This document shows, in pieces, positions 1 through 11,268 of a DNA stretch of 64,000 nt (its first letter is position 1; each line of letters starts with the position of its first letter). Origin of the DNA: Asterochloris sp. CNOR1 (Eukaryota; Chlorophyta; Trebouxiophyceae; Trebouxiales; Trebouxiaceae). The notes beneath the pieces were generated by a model. It searched no databases. It was not told the origin of the DNA and was given only the letters and a program-made list of their open reading frames with translations. Location of the stretch: contig OZ017759.1 in the NCBI GenBank assembly GCA_963969365.1, positions 744,001 to 808,000 of the forward strand, in the 5' to 3' direction. A program made the position numbers and the translations under genes.

Positions 1-3000
1 GTTCAGTCAGAAGCACTCCATCCCTGCAGCTGTAATTCCTCAGCTCTTTGAGCAGGTGAGCTGGATCCTCATCACACTCGCAGGCCTGCTTAATACATCG
101 GGCCTCTGAAGGAGGCCCCAGAAGTGCTCAGTGTTGCGGCTGGGATTTGCATGCTACCTGGCGACCCTGTCTGGGTGTCAGCCAACTGATACAGCGCGAT
201 CTGTAGATGCCTCTGAACTGGGCTGAGATGCTGGAGGGTGTGCCTAGTTCATGTTACAGTTTCTATATGCATGCAGGAGCTCATGGAACTGGCTTCATGC
301 ACACACCTGGGGATCAGGCGCCAGCTGCTGGACATTGTCAGCTTGACAGGCACAGTACTGTGCCCTGACCAAGCAGGCCTGACAGTGTGCCTGATTCTGC
401 TGGGTGAGGCCGTGGCCCCTGTAGTTCACCTGACTGCACATGGACAGCATGCACAGCAGTGGCATGAGCAAGCAGGAAGCCCCAGGGGTTGCCACTGCAG
501 GGATGCAGGACAGGCATGCGAGCTTCAGGGCCAAGGCTGTCGGCAAAGTCGTGCCAGGGCTGGTGCCTGCCTTTGATGCACAGGGGCTGCTGTCAGATCT
601 GGTTGAGGCCTGTGCTGCCAGGTGAGCAGCCTGATGATGGTTTTGGGGACTGTACAGAGGACAGAAAAGGCGAGTCTTGTATATACCAGCTGCACTCAGT
701 TCTCGATGTGAGGTAGTCAAGTGGGCTGTGCAGCTGCTGTCCGGGTAGCACAGAGTCAGCAAGCAGCAAGGTGCGACCTGGACCCTTGACCGCACTCACT
801 ACACACAGAATGAACTGCTGCGCTGTCAACAGGGCGCCTGGCTGCTGACTGCAGGCTGCTGGACTCATCTCTTCTGGTCAGAAAGGCAGCCTTTGTGGCC
901 TGCTCAGTCGTCATGCAGAATGCCCAGGAAGTGTCAGCAGGAGCTCTCACGGCAACGCCCATTCTGCAGGTGCTGACATCTCTAGCTCTTCCTCTTGCCA
1001 GCCTTTGCGCCTGGTGGCACCATCTTGAGCTTTTTGCTGCTATCTTGCGCCTTGTGTGCTTGAGTGAGCAGTCCAGGCACCCTGGCAGTGAGGGCTGCAA
1101 GCCCCAAGTGCCAGCCAAGACTGCTGTTGCTGCAGGCTCTTGCCGTCTTCTTGGAGGCTAAGCCAGACAGCGTGTTGGCAGCTGGAGGTCTGCAAGAGGT
1201 GAGCAAGATTGCGGCCTGCTGAGCGCTTTGTCACCATATCACTGATTCCTAGGAACACCTCTTGCAAAGATGAGTTCGTTACCATGCCTCTTGCGAAGGT
1301 GGACCATGCTCTGGACTGTTCAATCGGTGGCTGCGGGCAGCCTTATCTTGGCAAGCAGCTCCCTGGCAGCCCTCAACATGCCGCTGTGCAGGCCGCTCAA
1401 AAGCTTCTCACAAGCGTTCCAAAGCATATGCTGCATGAGGACCCTCGGGCAGCGCCCATGATCCTTGAGGAATGTAGACTCAGCCTGGCAAGCAAGGCGG
1501 AGCTGCTCCTTCTGAGGCTGCCGTTGGAGGAGCCTGCTGTAGTGCTGCTGCAGTTGTCAAGCTGGACACAGGCCCAGGTACATAGGCCCCACTCTGCAGC
1601 ATGAATGGTGTTGGCCAGATTTGAGGCTGCCCTTAAAAAGTCTGAGACGGCACCGATGCAGCCATTGAGCTGGAGACAGGCTCAGGTGCAGAAACCTCCT
1701 TGAGCTGCATGAGTGTGCAACATTGGGAGTCAAAATCTGCTTGTGGGCAGGCCAGATACGCTTAGCTGTTGCCAAACCTCTGCTGCCTCTGAATTAGCAG
1801 AGCTGCTGGCTGCTGCTGAAGTCGTACACTCACCTGCAGGTAGGCCAGGCAGCTGCAGCTGCCAAGCTGGCATCTGCCGTCGGCCAAGCCCAGGGTGCCC
1901 AGCGGCTGCTGCAGCATGTCATGCAAACCCTTGTCGACATCTCATTCTATACCAACGCAGCTCGCACAGGAGGGCAGAGCGAACTGATGAGCACACTGGC
2001 AGCCTGCGGCAAAGGTGGGCAACTTCTTCGCTGGGCTGCAGGCGCCATGTCTCCACGGGAGCATGCGAGCTTTGCACACATGTGGCGCGCAAGTCATGCT
2101 CAAGTCAGCTGCAGAAAGCATCAACTTGCCTCACAGGCTGTGCCCATCCAGAGTGTTGTAAGCTCCCCTTGCCAGAGCATTTCCCTGTCCTTGATGCAGG
2201 TCTGGTGCTGGCTGGAGCCATCCTGGGGCCAGACAGACACACAGAGGGCGACTCTGGAGAGGCTGCCATCCTTCTAGACATCCTGGAAAGCGTACTGGGC
2301 TCCTCCACTCCACAGAGGCAGTGCGCAGCTGACGTCCAGGCCAGTGGGAGCAGTGAGCTGGACCAGGCTGCCTGGGGGGCCGGGTATCAGAGCCTGACAC
2401 AGCAACAGTTGGCAGGGGCAGAGGCAGTGCTGGCGACCACCCTCTCCTCGCTCATGCAAGCCTTGCTGGCTCTGCTGGAGGCAGGCATGGGAGCCAGCAA
2501 GGCAGCATGCCACATAGTGACGGGGTTCCTGCAGGAGCGGTGGCTGCAGCTGGCAGCCGCAGGCCCCCATGTGGTCCAAAGCACCCTGCTGGTGAGAATT
2601 AGGGTGCTGCATTGAATGTCATGCTTAACTGGGCCACAAGTTTGGCAGAGAGCAGATCATAGCTGCCTTCTTAGCAGTCAGATGCAGCATGATGTGCACA
2701 AGCATGAGTGGCTTGCAGATGTGCGTGCGTGACTTAGTTCTGCCTGCTTCACCTGATCATAACCTCTTTTGCAACAGGTGCTCTGCCATCTGCCCTGCGC
2801 TCAGCGCCTGTTCCACCACCTGCTGCAATTGACTGAGAACCTGCTGGCTGAGGCACCAGCAGGCAGCCAGCAAGGCAATCTGCTGCTACATCAGCTGGCC
2901 CACGTCAGGCTGCTGGGTGCCATGCACGCCACCTACATGGCTGACAAGGGCAGCATCAAGGCCAAGCTGCAGGTGGGTCACTGTGTGCAGCTGCTCTCTC

Positions 3001-6000
3001 TGCAGGTCAGGCACAGTGGCATGCTGCTGTTGGTGCTGCTGCAGATCTGACTATCAGCTGCATTTTGGAGGGAAACTGGCCAGGCCTTTTGCACAGGCCT
3101 GCAGCAAGCCACTTTCACCCATGGCACTGCATATGAGCTCAACCGCGTGGCCTCGTGCACAGGCTTCCAGCATGCAGCTCCAAATCATATGCAGCTCACT
3201 GGTTCAGAAGTCTGGCCCCGCGCACAAGCCTGCAGCATGCAGCCTCAAACCTGATGCTTGAACTGTATGAAGGCAGCACGGCGTGCTGAGCAAGGCCAGG
3301 CCGACGAGGTGCTGAACCATGAAGAGTCATTGCCAGGTGTGATAAGCACAGTTCTGCACCGAGCTTGTGACCACGACAAACCTGCTCCATATGCAGGCTG
3401 ACTTGTATCAAGGCGCTCGTGTCTAAATGGCAGGAGCATACTCCCTGCACTGCCTGCTTAATGCCATCACTGTATATTGCATCAGCTTTGAGGCTCTCCT
3501 GCTCCTGAAGGTGCTCCCAGCGCAGCACACTACACAGACACCGTGGGGGAGGCTGCTGCAGATGAGGCAGCGGCTCAGGACTATGTCAATCAGGCTATGA
3601 GGGAGACGCTGCCAGGCATCCGCCTGCCGCTGTTGTCTACACTGGCAGGCAGCCAGGATGTGCATGGCGCAATCAAGGTGTAGAGCTGCAGCGGCATGCA
3701 GCAGACACGTGCACGGTGCACAGCTGATGTGGCTGTGCTAGCAAGCAGCAGAGATGCGCATGAGGCAGGCAAGGCATGAGTCTTCTTCTGCAGAGGTGTG
3801 CATGACATGTTGGAGGTGAGAGCACTTTTTGCTGTGCCAGCAAGCATCAGGGATGTGCATGGCGCACTCAGGGTACAGAGCCAATCTGGCCGCCCAGGCA
3901 CGCAGCAGGATTGCATCGTGCCGCATTTCAGAAGCAGAGCCCAGCTGATCTGACTGCGCCGGCAGACAGCAGGAATAGCCATGGTATGGTGACAGCCACT
4001 GCTGATGTTGCCCGCAAGAAGCTGCGACGCTAACGACACAGTCAAACAGCAGAGCTGTGCAGCCTTCAGCTGGAGACGCCCCTGCATTGCATGTTGGTTA
4101 GGCACGAGCGAAGTGGACTGACCTTCTGTATGGCTGCCTGGCCTGCTGCAGCATAGCAGGCACAACTGCTGCAGGCACTAGCTGCCTGGCCTACTGCCAA
4201 TGCTCAAGAGGATGAGCATTGTTCTTTGTCCAATTGCAGGCAGCAGCGCTGCACAGTCTAGCAGCACTGGCTAGCCTGACAGATGCGCTTGTGCTGGAGC
4301 ATGCCACGCTCTTTGAGGAGCAGCTGGCCAATGTCTCTCAGCTGCTGGCTGGCAGCACCACGCCGATGCAGATGGACACAGCGCCACGGTCTGACTCAGC
4401 TGCAGGTGGCAGAGGCGGCAGCCATGCACCGCATGCCTCTAGGGCTGCTGGGCACCAGCCTGCCAGTGAGGCTGAGGACTTTTCAGCGGGGCACACGGGG
4501 ACCGACAGTGGGCTAGGCATGTGTGCCGCTACTGAAGCTGGGAGCTGGCCAGCTGAGCAGTCTGGTGCCAGCAATGGGCTCTGCATGTCTGCTGCCAATG
4601 GAGCTGGTGGCGCCCCAGATGAGCAGGCTGGTGCCAACAGTGGGCTGGTCATGTGCACTGCCAGGCAGGAGGCTGCAGCTGATAAGCTTACAGCCGGGAC
4701 TGTGTGCTGGGCTGTGGCAGCCCTGCAGTCAGCAACCCAGCTGGCATTGGCCCAGAGCACGGCCCCAGCAGGCTTGGTCACGAAGCTGCTGGGCATGTTC
4801 CAGCTCAGCTTGATGCACTGCGGTAAGGCCAGCCTGCCTGCGCACAATAGAGGGCAGCATATGCGCACCAGGTGCTATGCTGCAATGCCAGCCTGCCGTA
4901 TCTGCCTGCTCAGACACCTGCTTAGTGAATGCACAGTGCAGTATGGGAAAGGCTGGCTTGCCTGATTCTGTCTTGTGGCTACCTGTGTTATGTGACCTGG
5001 GCATGTTGCCATCAGTGGACGCTGTCCTGCAACCGTCCAGTGGGTGGTCCTGGCTCATACCTGCTGCTCCTTGCTCCTAAGGGACAGGACCAGGCGCAAG
5101 AACTGCTGCCACAGGCGCTGAGTCAGGCAGTCTGCTGGTGCAAGCTTCCGCGGCAGACGCATTCACACGGCTTGCACTGGCAGAGGCATGCAAGAGCAAG
5201 GATGCAGCCGCATGCCTTGCAGCAGGCCTCCTCACCAGCAATAAGCAGGCACGTTTTGTCTTCTGCGTCCAGCTGTCATGCATTAAACATGGTACACTGC
5301 CAGTGCAGTTAAAGCACCTGCACGGGCGTCTGAAGCTGACACTGCCTGACAGGCTCAGCTGCCGGCTGCAAGAGCCAGCAGACATGTCCTTACAGGCACT
5401 AACACCCTACAGGTGGCAGCCCTAGTGCGCCAGACGCTGCTCAGTCTCCTGGCAGCCAGGCGGCAGGGGAGGGCAGACCTGCTGCTGGCGGTGTTCAGCC
5501 AGGCAGAAGAGTGTGCCAGGGCTGATGTGGGACAGGTCAGCATACTGACCAGACCTTCAGATCTGCAGCAAGCCGTCGACAGCTGTCCATCATCAGAGGG
5601 TGGCAAGCTTGATGTGCCCCTGGAGCAACATGCAATCCCATTGTGCCTGTATACTATCACTATGCATCGTGCTAGATCGGGAAGGTAAGGAGCTTGTACG
5701 GGGAGGCATGTGATAGCTTTGATCCAAGAATCGCATCACAGGCAACCTCTGAGCTGAGCCCTTAGCTCACAGGCATCCATGCTGCATCGAGCAAGCCAAG
5801 CACAGCGCTTGCATGTGCACATACTGTCCAGCGCAGACTGTCTGGATGACAAGCCTGTACCAGGACATCAATGCTGCAGGCACTTGCTAAGGACGTGATG
5901 ACTCCTGAGGACCGCGCAAGTGACACATTTGCCCTGGCAGTGCTGCAAGCACTGCGAGGTGCTCTGGAAACTGGCAGTGCCTGCTCTGCCCAGGCTGCAG

Positions 6001-7460
6001 GCATCCTGCTGGCGCAGTTGCATCCATCTCAGAGGGTTTTGTTGGCACTGCGCCGCCTGCTGCAGGTTTGTGGACATTCCCTTTTTTCTGGTGCTTTTCA
6101 GGCTGCAGAAGCATCTGCAGCATCAGAGTGGAGCAAAACAGCGCTGCAGCAGCTCTGGAGCACTGCCATGGGCGCAGTTATGCCATTCCTGAAGCGTCAG
6201 CTGCAAAGCATTAGGAACCTGCATTGCTTTGGGACTTCATGCGTTGCACCTGCCAGCACGCCGATCTGCCTGCAGGAGGAGGAGGGACATGTTCTACTGG
6301 AACTTCTCACTGAGGCTGGCATCACTGATCTCATCACATTCTGTAGGAATGCCAAACTGGCAGGATCTGATGACACTGGTGAGCACCTTGAGTCATGCAG
6401 GCACCTCACTGCGGCCGGCTTGTGCACTGCTGTGTGTTGATGGTGCTACATGGGGGGCACAGATGGGTGCCCTGCTATGCAATTGATGCTGCACGCTTGC
6501 CTGAGGTCTGCAGGGTGGTGCTCTGCGCAGTGCAGCCCAGATGTGTCATTGCTGTATGTGTGGGAAGCCCATTTGCGTGACATGCTGTTTCAGAGTGCCC
6601 TCCACCTTGCCAAATGTGTGCAGGTGGACAGCAGGCGCCCAGAAGCCTTGCCAAGTCCCTCATACAGAGTCTAAGGGCAAGTCTGCAGGGACAGCAGGTA
6701 TGCTGATGCCTTTTCCCACCACCACGGGAACCCTGGAGCTTGACCTGACGCTTTGTTTCAACTGAGTTCAGGGCAGAAAACGCAAAGCTACTGACATTCT
6801 TTGCAGCCTGAACGAAAATGCTGACATTGAGGCAGAACCTGACCTGGAGTCCATGGCGGCTGCAATTCATCTCTTCAAGCAGCAAGCTGTTATGTAGGTG
6901 CATTCGGGTTCTGTGCCATCTTCAAGGTTCCATATGCATCTGATGAGTGCACTTCATCATTCTAACTGTAAATGGACTAGAACACTATTGAGGCTGCAGA
7001 GTGCCGGAGGTGCTTGTCTTCCCTGCAAGCTGCGAAGCCAGCAGACTGACACCTGTTGGCCTGCTGAAAGTTGTCTGGCGCGCAGTTCAGCGATGCTGAT
7101 ATCAGACGCTGGCTGGGCAGCCATGAGCATGGGCACCCCATAGGCCCTTGATGTATCCAGACTGTAATGGTGTCATCACCTGCTCTTTGGCAACAGGTTC
7201 TGAAAGTATGTCACTGTCTCCTGAGACTGGTATTTGTTGTTGACATAGGCTTCACTCTTCCAGTGGGAAAGGCGGAGCGTGATGTCTTCAGTGCCATAGC
7301 TCCGTGTCTCAGACACATCCTGGCAGTACTGAATCTGCAGGTAGGCAGACCATGTGTCTGGGTGGTCAGAGCTGTGCCTCCTCCCCATCTGGCACAGCAG
7401 GCAGCCAGGAGGCAGGTGCTGATAATTGTGGTCACAGGCAGCCAGTGCAGCAGCCCCTAG
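1..7460 (+). CDS. uncharacterised helical multi-exon protein, 5' end cut off
   Basis: I do not recognise this gene. A string of short plus-strand blocks each ends at a GT donor and reads as leucine/alanine-rich amphipathic helix, as in HEAT/ARM-type scaffold proteins. Good blocks lie near 1-55 (FSQKHSIPAAVIPQLFEQ, then GTGAGC), 271-347, 535-621, 1135-1199, 2195-2590, 2779-2970, 3559-3680, 4240-4390, 4681-4824, 5413-5535, 5910-6066, 6103-6222, 6581-6700, 6774-6897 (begins GRKRKATDILCSL, a possible nuclear signal) and 7198-7338. No catalytic motif or transmembrane segment is visible. The gene starts before the window and converges on the peroxidase gene, with stops about 20 bp apart if the last block reads through to 7460. 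A large helical repair or scaffold protein such as a FANCI/FANCD2-type factor is possible but unproven. Exon joins are uncertain in the first 2 kb and around 5.1 kb. Confidence 0.5.
3640..3890 (+). repeat. decayed copies of an exon 3' edge inside the following intron
   Basis: The block ending near 3680 (ggcaggcagccaggatgtgc onward) is followed by weaker copies near 3735-3775 and 3838-3875. Each keeps the pattern cagcaagca-cag-gatg-gcatg-ggca. They are too diverged to be coding and look like an intron grown by tandem copying of the exon edge. Confidence 0.5.
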
Positions 7461-7477
7461 GAAGCTGGCTTTACGAG

Positions 7478-10400
7478 TCAGGCCAGAAGGCAGGTGCTTC
7501 CAACTTCTTCTGCTTGTGGAGGGCACATCAGCCTTGCCTGGTCCTGCCCCAGCAGGGACAGCTTGTTCATGGCTTTTGCAAAGTCTCTCCTCAGAGCCTG
7601 GTCGTTGTAGGCATAGTACAGCACGATCTGCAGCAGCAGCAGCATTGGCTTCTGGATGTCTCCGGCAGGTTCCAGCATTGCCCCACCCAAAATGATGCAC
7701 AAGAAGGCCAGCTTCTGGTGTTATTGGCACGGGACTATGAGCTGGAGGCAGTACTCTGCACCAATATGGGGCACCTGCATGCTGCGCTGCAGACATGGCC
7801 ACAGCTGACAATGGCTGCAAGAAAGTGCTGGCGGGCAAGCTGTGCTGCCCAGCGTGTCAAGCAGCCATGCAGCATGCAATGGGTGTGCGGCGTGAAGCCC
7901 TGCCCAGCTGCATGGTCTGCATCCTGCCTGCTGAGCTTGGCTGCAGACTGCCCTGCCGAGTGACTGGCAATGTGCACAGCTGCCCACATCTGCAGCACAG
8001 CGCTGCCAGTAGCTCATCAGGCTGGTGATAGAGTCTGCAGCTGTGTCAGAACGCATGTCCTGCCTGGTTGCTGCATGCCGTTCATGTGCAACATCACAGG
8101 CTTCATGCAAGCTGCGGCCTGCAGGTGATGCTCATGGCACCAGAGCGCAGAATGCAGTGCGTCAGCAAAATGCTCACAAAGCGTGTGATGGGGTCGGCCA
8201 CAGTGTCAGAGTCGCTCTGCAGGGGAGTGGGCCCTGCGCTGCCCTGCTGGCCGGCTCCGGGCACGCTGAACCTGCTGTTGGCGGTCCTGTTAGCCGTGGT
8301 CATCTCCTTGCAGTAGGTGTTGTCAAACTGGTGGGGGGTGCTGTCCAGAGGAAAGCTAGAGAAGCTCTGCAGCCAGAGGATGGCAAGGGTCGGTGCACAC
8401 TGAGGAAGCACGCTTGACAACTAAGTCAGGCATTTTCTTTTTGGCGCCTGCTGTGGACTCACATCTTTGCATTTAGCTCGGAGTGGGTGACAGCAGACAG
8501 GGAGGGAGACAGGCAGCGCTCCAGTATTGCTCAGTGAAAGTATTGAGCATGGCAGGCTGCGCCTGCAGAGCAGCTCATGGGGAGGCAGACCATGCCGGGG
8601 ACCCCAATATGAGGTGCAGCCTTTGCCCCCTGGTGTGCTGGGAGCACACACTGCGCCTGAGGGAAGGCTCTGCAGTAGAATGTCATCTCATAGAATGCAG
8701 GTTCTGCAGTGAGATGCGAAGAGGAGGGCCACAAGTCCAGGGCCTGGTGTATTGCGTGCAGACCGCACACCTGGAGAAAGGCTGTGCTGTGGGACCCAAA
8801 CAGGAGGGCCACAAACTCCTTCAGGTTGAAGCCCATGCGGTAGAAGGCAGCAACCACGCTGACGTGGGGCTCCAAGAAGGGGGCTGGCAGCTGCCCAGGG
8901 GGGTTGGCGGCCTTAGCATCGATGCGCCCGCTCTGGAAAGGGGTTGTCACCCCCAGGTTGCACCTGCACCATGCTTCATGTGTTGGCAACTGCACATGCA
9001 TGCCGTCATTGATGCAGCTGCTCGGGAAGGCAGGACCCCCAAGATGCACCTTCAGGGAGTAGGAGGGATTTGCAGGACGCCAGCTGTACGGCTGGGCCCG
9101 GGGGTGCCACCTCTCTGCTGCAGGAGGCCTGCTGTCTTGCAGAGGGGATGCTGCTTCTCTACTGAAGGTCAAGCAGGTAGTGGCTCAAGGCAGAGTGGCC
9201 GCCTGGCAGGGTGTGGTCACCCTCAGGGTTCTCCCACAAAACACTCAAAGGAAGAGCGCCGGCTGACTCATGCTGCCCAATGCGCATGCTGTGTAAACAG
9301 GTCATCACCCCCAGGTTGTATCTGTAGAACAGGTGTCTGTCATAGCAAGCAGCAAGGCAAGGGGAAGCAAGGGTATCAGCCTGCGTGTACTGCCAGAATG
9401 TGAGCAGCTGAGGACAGAGCCTTAGCAAGCTGGTGTGGCACTGCCAACCTCAGGTGAAGTCCCACGTTCAAAGCCCTTAAGGGGCACTTGGAGGCTGCCT
9501 GGTGGTGCCCGGAGCTGTACCTTGTACGGCTGCTGAGAATGGATCCTGGCCAGGCTAGACGCAAGTATAGCTGATGGCTGAGTCCTGACAGGGAAAGCCA
9601 CCACAGGAGCCCAATTCAGTATTGGGATAGGCAGGAAGCACCTCTGCAGGCCAGCCAATACAGTGCAGGCAGGCAGTACCCTGCCTCTTCAACCAAAACC
9701 ACAGAGCGGCATGCACTGATCGCATGGGAGCTGACCCCACCTGTGCAGATCCACCAGGCCAGCCAGGACGAAGTTGGCAGCAACCCAGGCGGCGCCCTGG
9801 CTGCAAACACTCCTTATGCGGCATGATGCACAGCAGCAATGTGGCTTGAGCCCCACTGCTGCAGTCCTGGCCGGCCAGCCAGAACAGTGGTGTCTGCTGG
9901 CATGCAATGCGCCCAGCAGAGGTGTGCCCTGCAGCATGCCCAGTCCAACTTGAGGCCCACCTCTGCAGCCCCACCAGGCCAGCCAGGACGATAGTGTCTG
10001 CCATGGACATCTTGCCATCAGTGTTGATGGTTTTGTCATCAATGAGGCTGCGGTAGAACTGGAGGGAGCCATTGAAGATGAGCGGGTTCTCAGGATGCTC
10101 TGAGTTGATCTCAAACTGGATGCTGCCATCGCACCCATACTTGCGCCTGCACTGGTAGGAGAGCAGCCCACCTTGCACAGGGTTGGGCGCTAAGAGAGGC
10201 CATCGCAGGCGCTGCCCCTGCTGAGGCAAAGTTGCTGATGTGAGGGACGGAGGCGAGCAGCCAGGTACGTGGAGGGCAGAGGGAGAGGAGGCTGCTGGAC
10301 TCTAGCTGCTGAGAAACCGCCACATAGCAGATATGCATCCACAGTGACTGCACATGCATGTTCAGAAGTGCTCAGAACAAGTCACCCACGTGAACTTGTT

Positions 10401-10814
10401 GTATGTCCCACAGTCATGAAATACCAGGCGAATCCAGTTGCGAGCAAGCACTCCACACTGAGTGGGGACAAAGTTGGCAAAAGTGATCTGCAGAGCAATG
10501 ATGAGCTTATAAGAAAGGTGTGCTGCAGCAGCATGGTACGTGGGCACAACCACAAAGCTGAGGGAGTTTGAGGCGACCAGAGTCACTCACATCATTGAAG
10601 TCAGCATCCTGGTCAAGGAAAGCATCCAATGCCTGCTCAGCATTGGCATAGGAGGTTCCTGCAGCAAGATGTGGGCTGAGGCAGGAAACTTTCTCTCGGT
10701 AAGTCAGCCACAGGCCTGGAGGAGGAACGCACCAATCCTGGCAAGGCCCTCTGCAGCTGCTGATGAGACCAGGGCAGACAGCAGCAGCCAGTGCATGGCA
10801 TGTGAGACTGCCAT
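7478..10814 (-). CDS. secreted heme peroxidase
   Basis: Predicted H2O2-dependent heme peroxidase of the plant/fungal/bacterial superfamily, 319 residues in seven exons: 10814-10733, 10658-10591, 10487-10396, 10146-9961, 8963-8771, 8366-8178 and 7627-7478; the sum is divisible by three. Residues 1-22 are a hydrophobic signal peptide (LLLSALVSSAAAEG), which fixes the start and suggests secretion. The distal heme pocket is WIRLVFHDCGTY with Arg70 and His74. YGCDGSIQFE follows, then MSMADTIVLAGLVG. The proximal histidine is His201 in LLFGSHS, 127 residues after the distal one, as usual for the family. The C-terminal helix YNDQALRRDFAKAMNKLSLLG resembles ascorbate and cytochrome c peroxidases. So the core looks class I-like while the signal peptide points outside the cytosol. 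The exon 3 donor (GTTCAC) is weak and was chosen because it keeps frame. The 997-bp intron between exons 4 and 5 is repeat-filled. Confidence 0.85.
8712..8738 (-). repeat. decayed copy of peroxidase exon 5 inside the next intron
   Basis: gaggagggccacaagtcc repeats the coding stretch caggagggccacaaactcc at 8801-8820, which encodes the residues just before the proximal histidine, with two or three changes. It lies in the intron after that exon. Confidence 0.55.
9301..9330 (-). repeat. decayed copy of the peroxidase exon 5 acceptor
   Basis: tcacccccaggttg recurs here exactly as at the true exon 5 start (8947-8960), followed by a pyrimidine-rich CTGTAG-like acceptor. It lies upstream of the real exon on the minus strand, inside the intron. 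Confidence 0.5.
9740..9900 (-). repeat. two decayed copies of the peroxidase exon 4 3' edge
   Basis: ccaccaggccagccaggacg, the end of exon 4 (LAGLVG), is repeated at about 9750-9770, and a weaker copy lies near 9862-9890. Both include the CTGCAG-like sequence of the exon-intron border. They make minus-strand frames that look like extra exons but lack the rest of the domain. Confidence 0.55.
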
Positions 10815-11262
10815 AGTGGCCTGCAGGGGCCATAAGATGGAATGTTGATATCTGACAGCCGCTTGCTGCTCAGCAAGCATGCAGGCTGGCTGACAGGCAG
10901 GATTGCCATCAGGCGATGACTGCATGAGTTCCAGGTGGGAGCCTGCCAAAACTGAGCAGGATGCATGTTATGGCAACTGCTTAGCTGCCAGCTTCCTGAG
11001 CCATTGCATCCTCACCTGTGGCTGTCACAGTGGCCCTGGGGAGGGTTGTGCCCCTGCGCAGTACTTTGGCGACAGAGCTCTCAGTTCCCGGATGCACCAG
11101 GAAGTTCTGGCTTGCTGTGACGAGCTGAAGCAAGTGTAATGTCGGAAAGCTGAAATGTTCAAGGCCGACTTGTGACGCCTATGACCCCTCTGACCTAAAG
11201 TAAGTCAGGTCACACCCTGCGACACGGCGTCAGACTTGAAGGCCTGCTCCGCGACAGACCCT
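10815..11262. other. non-coding stretch upstream of the peroxidase
   Basis: About 450 bp between the peroxidase start and the mobile element. I see no gene, RNA or clear repeat. It should hold the peroxidase promoter. The mobile element inserted at its far end. Confidence 0.5.
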
Positions 11263-11268
11263 GGTCAT
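11263..11268. repeat. 6-bp target-site duplication, left copy (GGTCAT)
   Basis: GGTCAT abuts the outer end of the left inverted repeat. The same six bases in the same orientation abut the right end at 28,225-28,230. Confidence 0.85.

Noticed and set aside
1713-2615. 300-codon single open frame
   Set aside because: Only its last third reads like protein of the helical gene; the rest crosses what look like introns.
8483-9403. 306-codon plus-strand open frame
   Set aside because: It is antisense to peroxidase exon 5 and its introns and has no domain; the minus strand explains the sequence.
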